64,000 nucleotides of DNA from NCBI GenBank assembly GCA_036924285.1, contig JAYKYS010000001.1:34285501-34349500 (forward strand), given 5' to 3'. The first letter of the stretch is position 1. Each line of letters begins with the position of its first letter. Below the pieces are notes generated by a model, which saw only the letters and a program-made list of their open reading frames with translations, ran no database searches and was not told where the DNA came from. The translations under genes were made by a program, and so were the position numbers. This stretch comes from Asterella californica (Eukaryota; Streptophyta; Marchantiopsida; Marchantiales; Aytoniaceae). Shown one piece after another: positions 49,507 to 60,459 of this stretch.

Positions 49507-50306
49507 TGTAAGCCGGCCTGTCTCTCACCCAGGGGTACCTCAGATGACTAGGATTACTAGTGCACCTTAATTACAAAGATTCTATCATACCCATGCTCAC
49601 TTCACTCAACACTCTGACCCGTATGGTCACATCGGTCCATCTAATAGCGTTCCTGCAAACAAGTTCTAACCCCGCCCTCCACATTGCATCACATAGTACT
49701 CAAGGACTCTCAAGGTCTCCAATGCTCACTTTACTTATTGACAGGAAAATGAGAGTGTCTTCCACCTTCTCAACTCCTCCTTATATACTCTACAACTTCT
49801 TACCGTGGTAACTTTCACTAAGTTACCTTACCTCATGGTAAGTGCGCAATCCAAAATAGTAAAACTTCTAAAGGCTACTAAGCCTTTAAGAATAGCACAC
49901 ACATTACTTGTTCTACTTTACAAAAGTAAGAGATTCTCCTACTTTAGCTTTTGTAAAGTGTTAACTTTCCAAACTATCCAATCGGAAGACGACAACAAAC
50001 TAATACGTCTTTTGAGGAGCATCTCTAGATCTTTGTGCATGACTTTCCATCATGCATCCAATCAGCGATGGTCAACAAAGTTACATACTTTTGAGAAGCA
50101 TATTTAGAGCTCCGCACTTGTCACATAGTGCCATAGTGAACCCTCTAATAGTTTCCCTAACTTAGTTATAACTATCTCAGCTAGTTATGACTAGTTTTGA
50201 TCACTCTAGATTTAGATCTTCGAACTAGAGTAACCTATAAGATAGTCATACCTAATGAAATTTATATAAGCACGCACACAAATAATGGGATACTTGTGGT
50301 GTGACA
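49507..50306 (-). repeat. 3' LTR of element D
   Basis: Runs from TGTAAGCCGGCCTGTC to CTTGTGGTGTGACA, 800 bp, adjoining a polypurine tract (GTCTGGGGGTAAA on the coding strand). Its first 296 bases match the 5' LTR at 56340 almost exactly; visible differences are a few bases and a short indel near 49740. Confidence 0.92.
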
Positions 50307-50319
50307 TTTACCCCCAGAC

Positions 50320-53300
50320 TTAATTTTCACTCCGTCCTCGGAGTGAAGTATCACGTTGATGAAACTTCTTCAGCTTGTCATGGTTCACTCGGTCGAAGAA
50401 CGTACCACTCCTTTCTTGAAGATCATAGGTGTCATTACTCCACACTTTGGAGATGATGAAGGGCCCAAAATATCGACGTAAGAACTTCTTTTGAACTCGT
50501 TTGTGCCTAATAGCATCCCATAACATCACCCACTCACCCTTTTGAAATGGCTGTAACTTCGTTTTGTTCTTCGCCAAGCGCTTGTCATAGCTCTTCTTCT
50601 GTTGTAGCTGGGCCATCTCAATGCGTTGAGCTGCGTCGTCTCTATTCTCCTCCAGCTCCAACAAGGTTTCTTCTCGCTCTTTCTGAGCTATTGGACCACC
50701 CTTTCTCTTCAATCCAGCTTGCAAGGTCTGAAAGGTGGTTAGGTCGAACTGGATTGGTAATTTGGATTCCAACCCATACACCATCTTGAAAGGTGAATAT
50801 CCCGTAGACGTCTTCACTGTTGTACGATACTCCCATAGCATCGCATGAAGACGCTTGTCCCAATTGTGTTTGGCCCCTTCCATGTCAGCATCCTTTGCTA
50901 ACATTTGACACAAGGTAAAGTTTGTCCTCTCTACCAAACCGTTTGAACTAGGTTTATATGATGTAGTAACCCTTTGAGAAATGGAGAAGTGTGTGCACAT
51001 CGCAGTAGTCATACCGCTCACAAATTCTCGGCCCCTATCAGAAACTAACTCCAAGGGACATCCAAACCGAGTAATGATCCGTTCGTACAGAAATCTACCC
51101 ACCTCAACTTCTCCAATAGTTACAAGAGGTCTAGCTTCTACCCACTTTGTAAGGTAATCTGTGGCTACAACAATATACTTATTGTTGCGAGGGGTGCGAT
51201 TCAAAGGCCCAACAAAATCTATTCCCCATTTCTCGAAAGGTCAAAGAACCGGAATAGATCTAAGAGGAGTAGAAACACTAGATTTGATAGCGAAAGCTTG
51301 ACAAACATCACAGGTTTTACAATATGTCAGGCAATCTCTAAACATCCCCCTCCAATGGTATCATGCGTCAAGTATCTTGAGGGCCGTCAACTTGCCTGCG
51401 AAATGTCCTCCACATACTGGACCGTCATGGAATTCTTCCATGAGTCGGAGAGACTCCTCCTTGCTCGCAGCTCTTCTCAGGACCCCATCAACTCCTTCAC
51501 GGAATAACACACCTTCCACCACCGAGTAAGGTTGACTTCGTTTCACCAACGCCTTCTTCTCTCTGGTCCGCATCCCATCTGGATAGACACCTTCCGTAAC
51601 GAAATCCCAAATTTCTTGATATTCTATTGGGATAATAGAGTTGCTCATCAAGACCATCAAATCTTCATCAGGAAAGGTGTCATCCACCGGCTCCTCTCCA
51701 TCTCCATCGTAAGCTCTAGATAGCAAATCTGCATTCGCGTGTTTCTTTCCTGGTCGATCGCAGATCTCATAGTCGTATTCCGACAATAAGAGCTTCCACC
51801 TTGCTAATCGTCCTTCGACCATAGGTTTATTGAAGATGTACTTCAATGCCTTATGATCTGTAACGATAGTGAACTTGCCTCCTATGAGATAATGTCGAAA
51901 TTTTTTTAGAGCATAGATCACTGCTAATCCTTCTCTCTCTGTCACAGAATAATTTCTCTCTGCCTTGACCATTTGCCGACTAGCATATGCAATAGTATGA
52001 TCTCTACCTTCAACATCATACTGACTTAGAGTACATCCTACTGCTATATTTGAAGCATCCGTATATAGAATAAACTGTTTATTCCAATCGGGCTTAACCA
52101 AGATTGGAGCTGAAGTAAGAGCTTTCTTCAGTTCCTCAAAGGCGGCTAGAGCTTCTTCATCTCCTAAAATCAACACGTAATCTACTCCCTTCTTCAGATA
52201 TGCTGTCAAAGCATATGCTTTATGTGAGAACGAGAGTATAAACCTTCGATAATACCCCACCATACCTAAAAGCTGTCGTAGCTTAGTGAGAGTACTAGGA
52301 AAAGGGAGCTCTAAGATCTTCTGCACCTTTTCTGGATCAACGGCAGTGCCGTCCTTGGATATGATATGACCCAAGAGTAACCCTTCCTCACACCCAAAAA
52401 TACATTTCTCCGGATTGAGAGATGCATTTGCTACATCTAAACATTCTAAGACCTTCACAAGGTGCTCAAAATGCTTCTCCTTACTCCCTTAAACACAAAA
52501 GTCATCTATAAAATCTCTCACAAACTTTCCTAAGAAAGGTTCGAACACTTTGTTCATAAACCTTTGAAACGTCGCAGGAGCATTACACAGACCAAATGGC
52601 ATGACTCGAAATGCAAACGTACCCCACGGAGTAGTGAAAGTGGTCAGGTGTTGATGTTCTGGTGCAATTTTGATCTGGTTATATCCGCTATAACCATCTC
52701 CAAAGCTGTACCATTCGTTTCCCGCCACTTCTTCCAAGATCTCGTCAATGAAAGGTAGAGGATAATAATCCTTCTTTGTGACCGCATTGAGCTTCTTGTA
52801 ATCAACACACACCCTCAATTTGCCATTTTTCTTCTTTACGATCACAATGGGTGATACCCATTCCGAATGCTCCACCTCGTAAATGAATCCGGCAGTGTGC
52901 AGCTTCTCGATCTCTTCTTTCACCAGATCCGCAATTGGAGGACTCACTCTTCGTTGCTTCTGTCGCACCGGTTTGACTTCCTTCTCTAACTCGATACGAT
53001 GTTGCTCCAGTGTGACCTCCCTCAGATCCTTGTAACTAAATGTAAATACATGAATGTATTTGCGAAAGATCTCTTCGAAACAACTCTTCTCCTCTTTAGT
53101 AACCTTCGATCCATAACGTAAGGTGGCAATTCTTCTCTCCACCTCCTCGGGAGTCAACGGTTCTTTGTCTCGATCTCTTTGCACTTCCGGAGAAGGGAAA
53201 AGATCCACTACATTCACACCCACATTTCGTTCTTCTCTCTCCTCTTCAGACGATGTATTTTCAGATTCTGAATCTGAAGAATTGGTACCTACATCAGAAG

Positions 53301-55149
53301 TAGTATCGACAACTTCTGACTCCCAGTAGTCCGATGTGGGTCGATCCGATTCCGACGTCCCAACTTGATCTCCGAGCAATGGAACTTTGATCCGGTGGTG
53401 ATTCGGTCCGATGCGTAAATAACCTTTGTGCCAGTTATCCGTTGCATGTACTGCTCGAAGCCAAGGTCTTCCGAGTAACATTTCATAACTTGACTCCTTC
53501 AAGATTTGAAATGTCATGTTTACTTGCACTCCCATTACTGACACGCAAACTCTCTCCAGCACTCCCAATGGCCTAACTCGCTGTCTGTTAGCCATGCCAA
53601 CCGTGATACTAGAAGGACGCATTCGTACTAGATCCAACTTCCTCATGAGTCGTTCCGAGATGGCATTTACTGCCGATCCTCCATCGACAAGAACATCAGA
53701 GACATCTCTCCCATTGATACGAGCCTCTACTTTTGATGCCTTGTTGCATACCTCTCCTTCACTAGCGTCTAAAGCACTCACACCGACAGTAGAAGGATTT
53801 ACCTTCTTCTTCCGACCTCGTCGGGAGCTTAGACCGCTACGAAGTTCTTTCCTCACCGAAGGATTCAGAGCAATCAACTGTTCCACAGTAATGTTTGCTC
53901 GTTGCTTTCCCACGTCTTCCACCACATTGTATTTTGATTGCTCCATTGAAATTGTGAAATCAGTATTTCCCAATTTCTTCCGTCGCTCTTTGGTTTTTGA
54001 AGAAGATTTGCTACTCCGAGTATTTTGACTTGGAGAATCTTCCATCACGACAGGTTCTCTCTCGTCGAAATGCGTCCTCATTCTCTTCCTCTCTTGAGCC
54101 AACAGCTCTACAGACTGAAAACCTTCTCGTACATCTCGCGGCTCCAAGATGTCAATGCATGCTACACCCTTGTCCTTGCTTTGTGAAGTTGAAGCTCCAT
54201 CCGCCGTTCCACCATTACGACTCGGACAATTACGTTGGAAGTGTGATCCTCCGCACGTAAAACATCCTTGGCTCGTGTAGTTACTAGGTGATCCTTGCGG
54301 TGGTCCACCTCTGGATTGATAGTTTCCATAACCTCGTGAGCCCCCTCCAACATTTGGACTCCGGTGTTGCAACAAATTCACCATATTGATCTTCAAATCT
54401 GCCAGAGAATCTGTCAAACTTTTCAACTCATCCCGAAAGTCGGGAGTAACTGATCTAGATGGTACAGTGACTGTAACCGCACTAGTAGGAGCTATCGGAG
54501 TCAGATTCTGAAATCGAACAGTCGGAACACTCGCAGGCGTCAGAGTTGGCATGCTCGGCCCTTGCACATCTCCACATGCTGCCCCAACAGTCATTGGTTG
54601 CAAGTCGTCTCCATCCAGACTCTCTTCCATCCTGGTTGCGATCTTCACTGCATCAGCCTTCGAAGTTGGTCTCTCATACCGCACTTGTGTTCGAATCTCC
54701 GGCCTCAATCCCCCAATAAAATTCTTTATGAGCATTGCTCCAATGCCCACCATCGTTGGTTCTACTACATCTCCACTCTTTCGTAAAACCACCCGAAACT
54801 TCTGTTCTAATTTCTCCACCCTCTCGGCATAAGTCCTTACTTTCTCTTTCTCTCCTTGTTTGAGGTAAGTTACCTCCACCATTAACTTCTCGTAACTTTC
54901 ATCAGGAAGAAAAGTTTCAATTAAGGCCTCCGTCAATACTTCCCAAGTATCATCTGGAGTCCCCACTACTCTTCTCTTCTTCCTATCCTCATACCATGTC
55001 AATGCAGAACTCTCAAGAAATTCAGGTATCAACCCTACCCACTCGCTCTTCTTTCGATCTCCATTACCAGTGCATGCTCGTTTGAAGTCCCTCACAAATC
55101 CTTCCACGTCTTCTCCATCCTTTCCGTAAAACACCGGAAGTTTTCCCAT
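50320..55149 (-). pseudogene. element D gag-pol, single frame with three in-frame stops
   Basis: One continuous minus-strand frame from MGKLPVFYGKDGEDVEGF. Domains in order: gag capsid-like (residues 1-190), zinc knuckle CFTCGGSHFQRNC (about 297), protease-like DVLVDGGSAVN (about 490), reverse transcriptase (about 735-930) with DGYSGYNQI and FIDDF, RNase H (ILYTDASN, TDHKALKYIF), integrase zinc region (CKTCDVC), catalytic core (SDRGREF, NGLVERTN) and a C-terminal tail (GEWVMLWDAIRHKR). Stops: TAA at 52489-52491 just after FIDDFCV, TGA at 51361-51363 and TGA at 51241-51243. Otherwise intact, so inactivation is recent. Confidence 0.92.
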
Positions 55150-55284
55150 TCTTCTCTTCCTTTCTTCTTCTTACTCAAGGAACTGCTTGCGGATGTGAAG
55201 ATCGCACTTCACCGCAATCCACAATTTCCCCGTTGAGCTCTCTCCTCTCCAAAGGTTGGAATAAGTTTGACCCTCATGGTCATC

Positions 55285-55749
55285 TTATCTCTCGTGTGAC
55301 AGACTATCTCCATCCTCGCTAGAGGTCTTCACTCGTTCCGTTTCTACACTCAACCTTCTCTCGAGACCTTCGGCTACAGTTTCTAGCAAAGCAACCACTG
55401 CGCTACACTCGTGCTCAACTGGAATCCCGTCCACTCCACATCTAGGACAAAAGGTTGTAGGATCAATGACGTCTTGTCTAGGGGAAGAAGGACCTATGTG
55501 TAAGCTTAAGTCGACCAACCCTCTTCGCTCACGCAAAAGTCTATTCTTCGTAGGACACTTGCTCACTTTATGTCCTTCTTCTCCACACAAAAAGCACCTC
55601 GAGTTCTTCTCCTGGTTCTTACGACTACTCTCTGCTTCTTCCTCAAATTCTAGTCGAAATTCTCCTTTCGCCAGATCATCGGTAACTATCACCGCATAGC
55701 CTTGAGGGATCTTGCTCAACCTCAATTTCCACTCTTGATGTCCTTCCAT
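55285..55749 (-). CDS. element D accessory ORF with zinc-knuckle, 154 aa
   Basis: An intact minus-strand ORF between the primer site and gag, ending 135 bp before the gag-pol ATG. It contains a canonical CCHC knuckle CFLCGEEGHKVSKC (residues about 52-65) and a second Cys/His cluster CPRCGVDGIPVEHEC (about 101-115), with charged flanks. Such knuckles bind single-stranded nucleic acid in gag proteins. The gag-pol frame already has its own knuckle, so this is an additional protein, not a split-off gag end. It may be a nucleic-acid chaperone or a regulator of packaging; the role is inferred. I know no named family for it. Confidence 0.75.
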   Translation of the reverse strand: MEGHQEWKLRLSKIPQGYAVIVTDDLAKGEFRLEFEEEAESSRKNQEKNSRCFLCGEEGHKVSKCPTKNRLLRERRGLVDLSLHIGPSSPRQDVIDPTTFCPRCGVDGIPVEHECSAVVALLETVAEGLERRLSVETERVKTSSEDGDSLSHER

Positions 55750-56318
55750 GACGATGATCCGTCATACATCTCTCTCGCTATATAGCTTGTTTGACAGTTT
55801 TGATCACTCGACTATCTTCTCACTTAGCAATCTCTCACATTACTAAGTAGAAGCTAAACTTGTCAACCCTGAGCCTCAGAGATTGAACATAACCCTCTCA
55901 AGAATTCTGAAATTCTTTCACTCTTTTACTTCAGCAAGCGATATAACAGATTTGACCCCCCTTCACTTCGAATGCCATAACTCCAGTTCTACTCGATCAA
56001 TTCACGCATGATTTGGGTGCCTATATAGCTTATCTTGCAAGCTATCAGCATGGAAGATTTCAAGGTCCAACTCTAAAAACTGAAAATATGAAACTGACTG
56101 TAAACTCCTTCCCGAGAGCTCACTATTTGATACCGAAAAACCTCCTTAACTTCCGAAAGACATAACTCTCTCCTCACAATTGATCTCTCGGAGATATCAA
56201 GCTTATTGGAAAGCTTATCTTGCCCTCTATAACATGGTGTATGTACAAAGGTTCTGAACTCATGCTCAAAAACAGACATGAACTGTACTAACGACTAAAT
56301 ACGAATCTTTGTATCGAG

Positions 56319-56336
56319 GTCCCGGCAACGGAACCA
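56319..56336 (-). other. primer-binding site of element D, tRNA-Glu
   Basis: On the minus strand TGGTTCCGTTGCCGGGAC lies three bases inside the 5' LTR. By recall it is the exact complement of the plant tRNA-Glu 3' end (GTCCCGGCAACGGAA plus CCA), an 18-base match. Athila-type elements usually use the related tRNA-Asp end. Confidence 0.8.
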
Positions 56337-56339
56337 AAA

Positions 56340-56634
56340 TGTAAGCCGGCCTGTCTCTCACCCAGGGGTACCTCAGATGACTAGGATTACTAGTGCACCT
56401 TAATTACAAAGATTCTATCATACCCATGCTCACTTCACTCAACACTCTGACCCGTATGATCACATCGGTCCATCTAATAGCGTTCCTGCAAACAAGTTCT
56501 AACCCCGCCCTCCACATTGCATCACATAGTACTCAAGGACTCTCAAGGTCTCCAATGCTCACTTTACTTATAGAAAATGAGAGTGTCTTCCACCTTCTCA
56601 ACTCCTCCTTATATACTCTACAACTTCTTACCGT
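56340..56634 (-). repeat. 5' LTR of element D, interrupted by element E
   Basis: Begins TGTAAGCCGGCCTGTC and matches 49507-49806 up to CTTCTTACCGT, where the E-family LTR starts. The remaining roughly 500 bp of this LTR must lie beyond the right edge of the window. Confidence 0.92.
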
Positions 56635-58007
56635 TGTCGCGCCATTTGACGGCTACATGCTTGACTTCTACTCCGACGCTTAGGTTTGGTAGTTCTAGAA
56701 GTTAGCTCATATTACTTCTAGTCCTTTATGTATATGTTTGACACCTTTGTATACGGTGTTAACACTATTTTGAGTCCTAGTAGGCTGATAGTATGTTAGT
56801 TATCTTGTTCAAGCATTTGTGCGCTTGTGCAAGTAACTTCTTACTTGTCTATGACGTTCAATGTACATAACTTAGGGTTTCCATGCTGATAGGGGTTTGA
56901 GCTCATGGGTTGTACTTACTTGTCGCCCATGCACGCTTTCTAGCTAATTTAAGTTACTTTTCAGGGCTATGTGTCATTTTAGGTAGTTTAAGTTATACGC
57001 TGGTACTCTAGGGGGCTTGACGTGGTAGCCTATGAGTGTAGATAAGTTACCAGGTAGTTTAAGACACAAAAGGACAGTCAAGTGGAGCTATGAACTCCCA
57101 TTGGTCCATTTTTGTCTTTTGTAAAACTCTAAGTTTAGAAACAGAGCTCTAGAGTGGAGTTCGAGCAATTGGTGAGGGATCTTCGAAATCTGAGAACATA
57201 GGAAGAGAGAGCTCGTCGTGCCAAGCACTGTCAGTGAAATTTTTGCTCGATTTGGATCAATAAACAAGGAGTTATGCCCAATTGAAGTTCGGATTGTGCC
57301 AAAACTGCATCACTTTTGTTGATTTTGGGGTTTTCGGTGCCAATTGCAGCAGAATTGAGGAAATCACTTCAAAACTTCGTGGTTGCGTTCACTGTCAGGA
57401 GGGCTACGACTGTCCAAAAAGTTTCGAATCATTTGAGTAACTGAGTAATTCAGGGCGGCCGCTGAAGCAGAGGGGGTCTGAAAAGCTCTTAATCTAGAGC
57501 AGCGACTTTAGAGAAGGAGATCTGGAGTTCTACAAACAATCAGGAGTCCCAACTTCACAGGGATGTTCAGCACCCTGTAGACTTCAAATACTGTGAGAAG
57601 ATTTGAAATTCATCAAGCCAATTCTCTGTTCCATGTCTGAATAGCTATCTAGGTACCAGAAATTGCCATAATTCTCTTATTCAGAACTTTTTTGTTCATA
57701 TCTCCTTGTCAGAATTTGATCTCAGGTTGAAACTTCGTCTGTGAGTTCAGTAGTACCTCATTTGCATGTAAGGGAAGTTTAGAAGTCTAAACCTTCATAG
57801 TTTTCCTCTCTTTGAGTGTCAAAGTTCACCGCTTAAACCTATTACTACTAGTTAAACCTAAATTTCGCTTTTTGAGCATATCAGAGGATCCTACACTCCT
57901 GTGTGAGTGTTTATAGCTCCTGTTGTGACCTGAAAGCCAACCTCTTGAGTAAACAACCACAGCCAGAAGCCTGGCACTTTCCTAGGTAGACGGATCACAC
58001 TCCGACA
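56635..58007 (+). repeat. 5' LTR of element E
   Basis: 1373 bp from TGTCGCGCCATTTGACGG to CACACTCCGACA, with 5-bp inverted ends TGTCG/CGACA. It is collinear with the solo LTR at 43385-44756. A leader of 76 bases separates it from gag. TTGGTGAACTCGACG about 10 bases inside may be the primer site, but I could not match it to a tRNA. Confidence 0.9.
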
Positions 58008-58083
58008 TACTCTCTATTTGGTGAACTCGACGTGAAACACCTAGGGTGGGAGTTTTCTTGAGAGTGTTACACGATCAGATATC

Positions 58084-60459
58084 ATGACCAACCAAGGATC
58101 ATCAAGTGGAGGTGTTGCTGCTGCTCAGCAACCTATTCAGTTTGATGCTGCTACTATGAAGATGTTCCAAGCTTTTTCCATGTTGATGCAGCAGCAGCAG
58201 CAGCAGAGCACAGAGAGGAAGGAGGTATTAGCAACCAAGGCGTTGCAATCTGTGGTGCATCAGATGGACCAGTTCAAGGGGACAGATATTTCCAAGTATG
58301 TGCGATACTATGCTAGGGAGATGGAGGTGAACAAGGTACCTGAGAAGGAGATGGTGGAGAACTTTGAACTTGCTGTTGTGCCTGAGATTCGTGGGCGTGT
58401 GAAGGAGCTCAAGCAGCAGCAAGGACAGAGTTGGGAGAGTTTTATGCGAGCTTTGAAGGAGGAGTACTACACTGAAGATTCAGAGAGGGTGACCAAGAGA
58501 ACGTTCTTGGAGTGGGTGGTGAAGCCTAACAAAGGTTTGTCTGTAAATGAGTTGTTAAGGGAGTTTGATCGTCAGTATGCTCAGCTTTCTAGGACAGAGA
58601 AGCTTACACTAGAGGTTGAGAAGACCGAGCTTTTCCTACAAGCAGCAGACGTGACTATTCAGGAGAAGCTTGAGCTGTTGCTGGAAGACAAGAGTGAGGA
58701 GAGAGGATTGAAGACTGATTGGAAGGAGGTCGAAGAGGCTGTTTCTTTGCTGGCCAAGAGACAGAGAAGAAGGGACAAGGTGGTGGTAAGTGAAGCAGCA
58801 CCTCTGATAATTCCTGTCAAGCAGTTGCCTACTAAGCCCGCTTTGGTAATTGCTAGAGAGGAAGACTCACCGCTTGATGAGTTGATCAAGGGTATGAAGG
58901 AGCTTAAGCTTAAGCTCACTAGGTTAGAAGAGAAGGAGCAGAATGTACAGCCTGCTATGCAGAGACCTCAGATGAGAGAAGGCTTTGTTCATCGTTGTAT
59001 ATGGTGTGATAGCCTAGACCATGTAAGAAGAGATTGTGGAGAGTTTTCAGATGCATTGAGGAAGGATCTTATCTTCTTCAAAGATGGTAAGATCCATTTG
59101 AGAGAGACTGGGATGATGTTGGGAACCAACTTTGGCAAGGGTGGTATGAAGAGACTTGTGAATGAAATATCAGCATCACATGCTGTTTCTCTTGTGAATG
59201 CTGCTACCTGTGGAGTGAAAGTGGAGATGGAGAGAGAGAAAGGGACTACTGCGTTGTGGTCTGATGTAGTGCGGTCCGTAGCTAGAACAGAGCTAGATAA
59301 GGATGTGCTACGAAGGGTTGGCAACTCAATTAGAGAAACTACAGGATGGAATGACCCTGTGGATACTATGTCAGTGCATGCTTATGTTGCAAGAAGTCAG
59401 CATGAAGCTGTACTAGAAGAAAAACGCAGAAGGGAGGATGCAGGTGAAGCTTCTACAGCCAAACGACCTGCTACAAGGAGTGAAAGGGCTAGACCAGAGG
59501 CAAGGCAGGAGACAACACCTACTCGGGAGGAGACTATGGAGGATCTACCATCTACAACACCAAAGGAGAAGGAGAGGAGCAAGGAGAAGGGTAAGATGCC
59601 TGCATACAAACTTCAGTCTGACATTGAGATTGCTACAGACTTGAAGCAGGTGTTAGAGAATCGTATCTTGAATGGGAAGGTTGAGTTTACCTTGGGTGAG
59701 ATTCTTGGGATTGCAAAGCGTGAGTTCCATGAGGTTATCATAGATATCATCAAGAGGAAACGTCAGATCTTGGGTGAAGCAGCTACGCTTAACGCTCTAG
59801 GGACCAAACTGTCGGAGGATGAGGAAGATGAGATTGCTGGTTACTGCTCTCAAGTATCAGAGGGGAGATCAGATCAGCACGTGAGGTTTGAAGATGAGGT
59901 GGAAGCATCGCAGAAGAGCCATTACTCTCACAACCATTGGGCAAGAGCAACCACTGAGACCTTGGTGAAGTTGGGAGATCTAGAGGAACCTGTGGTGGCA
60001 TTGATTGATCACGGCTCAGAGATTAATCTGATGTCTAAGGAGCTGTACAAGCGTGGAAGGTGGCCCATAGACACCGACCATGGATGGCTTATCCGTGCTG
60101 TCAACAACCAGAGGGGAGAACTCTATGGTGCTTGTCCCAACATCAAGGTAACTGTGGGTGACATCAGTGATGTTCAGAATTTCTTTGTGCAAGACATGTC
60201 AACCTATCCTATCATTCTAGGGCAGCCTTACATTGCTGCTGTTAGAATGGAGACACGAGTTATGGATGATGGTTCAGCCTATGCTAGGATACGTAGTAGA
60301 GACGGCAAAAGAGCTGTTCAGTTTTTGACTGTTGCTGCAGAACATGAGAGAAACCGTGATAGCTTGAGAGACCGTCCACTACCTAAGATTACTCAGGAGT
60401 TTAGAGAGTCTAGGGGTTTTGGCAGAGTACCATTGAAGAGCGAGACTTCAACGGTATAG
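58084..60459 (+). CDS. element E gag-protease, 791 aa
   Basis: The ATG at 58084 gives a Gln-rich N-terminus (a run of six or more Gln near residue 37), a gag core (residues about 42-260, shared with element C and the relic at 38097-38806), a zinc knuckle CIWCDSLDHVRRDC (about 305-318), a Glu/Arg/Thr-rich linker, and a retropepsin-like region with VVALIDHGSEINLM (about 638) followed by LGQPYIAA. The protease active site reads D-H-G instead of D-S/T-G. The frame ends at TAG 60457-60459. The next 280 bases continue in a different frame to the pol frame, so normal gag-pol expression would need frameshifting or this copy is damaged. Confidence 0.88.
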   Translation: MTNQGSSSGGVAAAQQPIQFDAATMKMFQAFSMLMQQQQQQSTERKEVLATKALQSVVHQMDQFKGTDISKYVRYYAREMEVNKVPEKEMVENFELAVVPEIRGRVKELKQQQGQSWESFMRALKEEYYTEDSERVTKRTFLEWVVKPNKGLSVNELLREFDRQYAQLSRTEKLTLEVEKTELFLQAADVTIQEKLELLLEDKSEERGLKTDWKEVEEAVSLLAKRQRRRDKVVVSEAAPLIIPVKQLPTKPALVIAREEDSPLDELIKGMKELKLKLTRLEEKEQNVQPAMQRPQMREGFVHRCIWCDSLDHVRRDCGEFSDALRKDLIFFKDGKIHLRETGMMLGTNFGKGGMKRLVNEISASHAVSLVNAATCGVKVEMEREKGTTALWSDVVRSVARTELDKDVLRRVGNSIRETTGWNDPVDTMSVHAYVARSQHEAVLEEKRRREDAGEASTAKRPATRSERARPEARQETTPTREETMEDLPSTTPKEKERSKEKGKMPAYKLQSDIEIATDLKQVLENRILNGKVEFTLGEILGIAKREFHEVIIDIIKRKRQILGEAATLNALGTKLSEDEEDEIAGYCSQVSEGRSDQHVRFEDEVEASQKSHYSHNHWARATTETLVKLGDLEEPVVALIDHGSEINLMSKELYKRGRWPIDTDHGWLIRAVNNQRGELYGACPNIKVTVGDISDVQNFFVQDMSTYPIILGQPYIAAVRMETRVMDDGSAYARIRSRDGKRAVQFLTVAAEHERNRDSLRDRPLPKITQEFRESRGFGRVPLKSETSTV

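Larger units (their letters stand above)
49507..56634 (-). mobile_element. element D: OTA/Athila-like Ty3/gypsy retrotransposon, nested in C and split by E
   Basis: The 3' LTR is at 49507-50306. The minus strand then carries gag-pol (55149-50320), an accessory zinc-knuckle ORF (55749-55285), a tRNA-Glu primer site (56319-56336) and the 5' LTR (56340 onward), which element E interrupts at 56635. The left insertion point lies inside the element C gag. RT motifs (DGYSGYNQI, FGLCNAPATFQR, FIDDF) are those of the non-chromovirus OTA/Athila/Tat type. Confidence 0.88.

Noticed and set aside
53516..54028. 170-codon plus-strand frame inside element D
   Set aside because: It is antisense to the gag-pol frame, which carries clear zinc-knuckle, protease and RT motifs.
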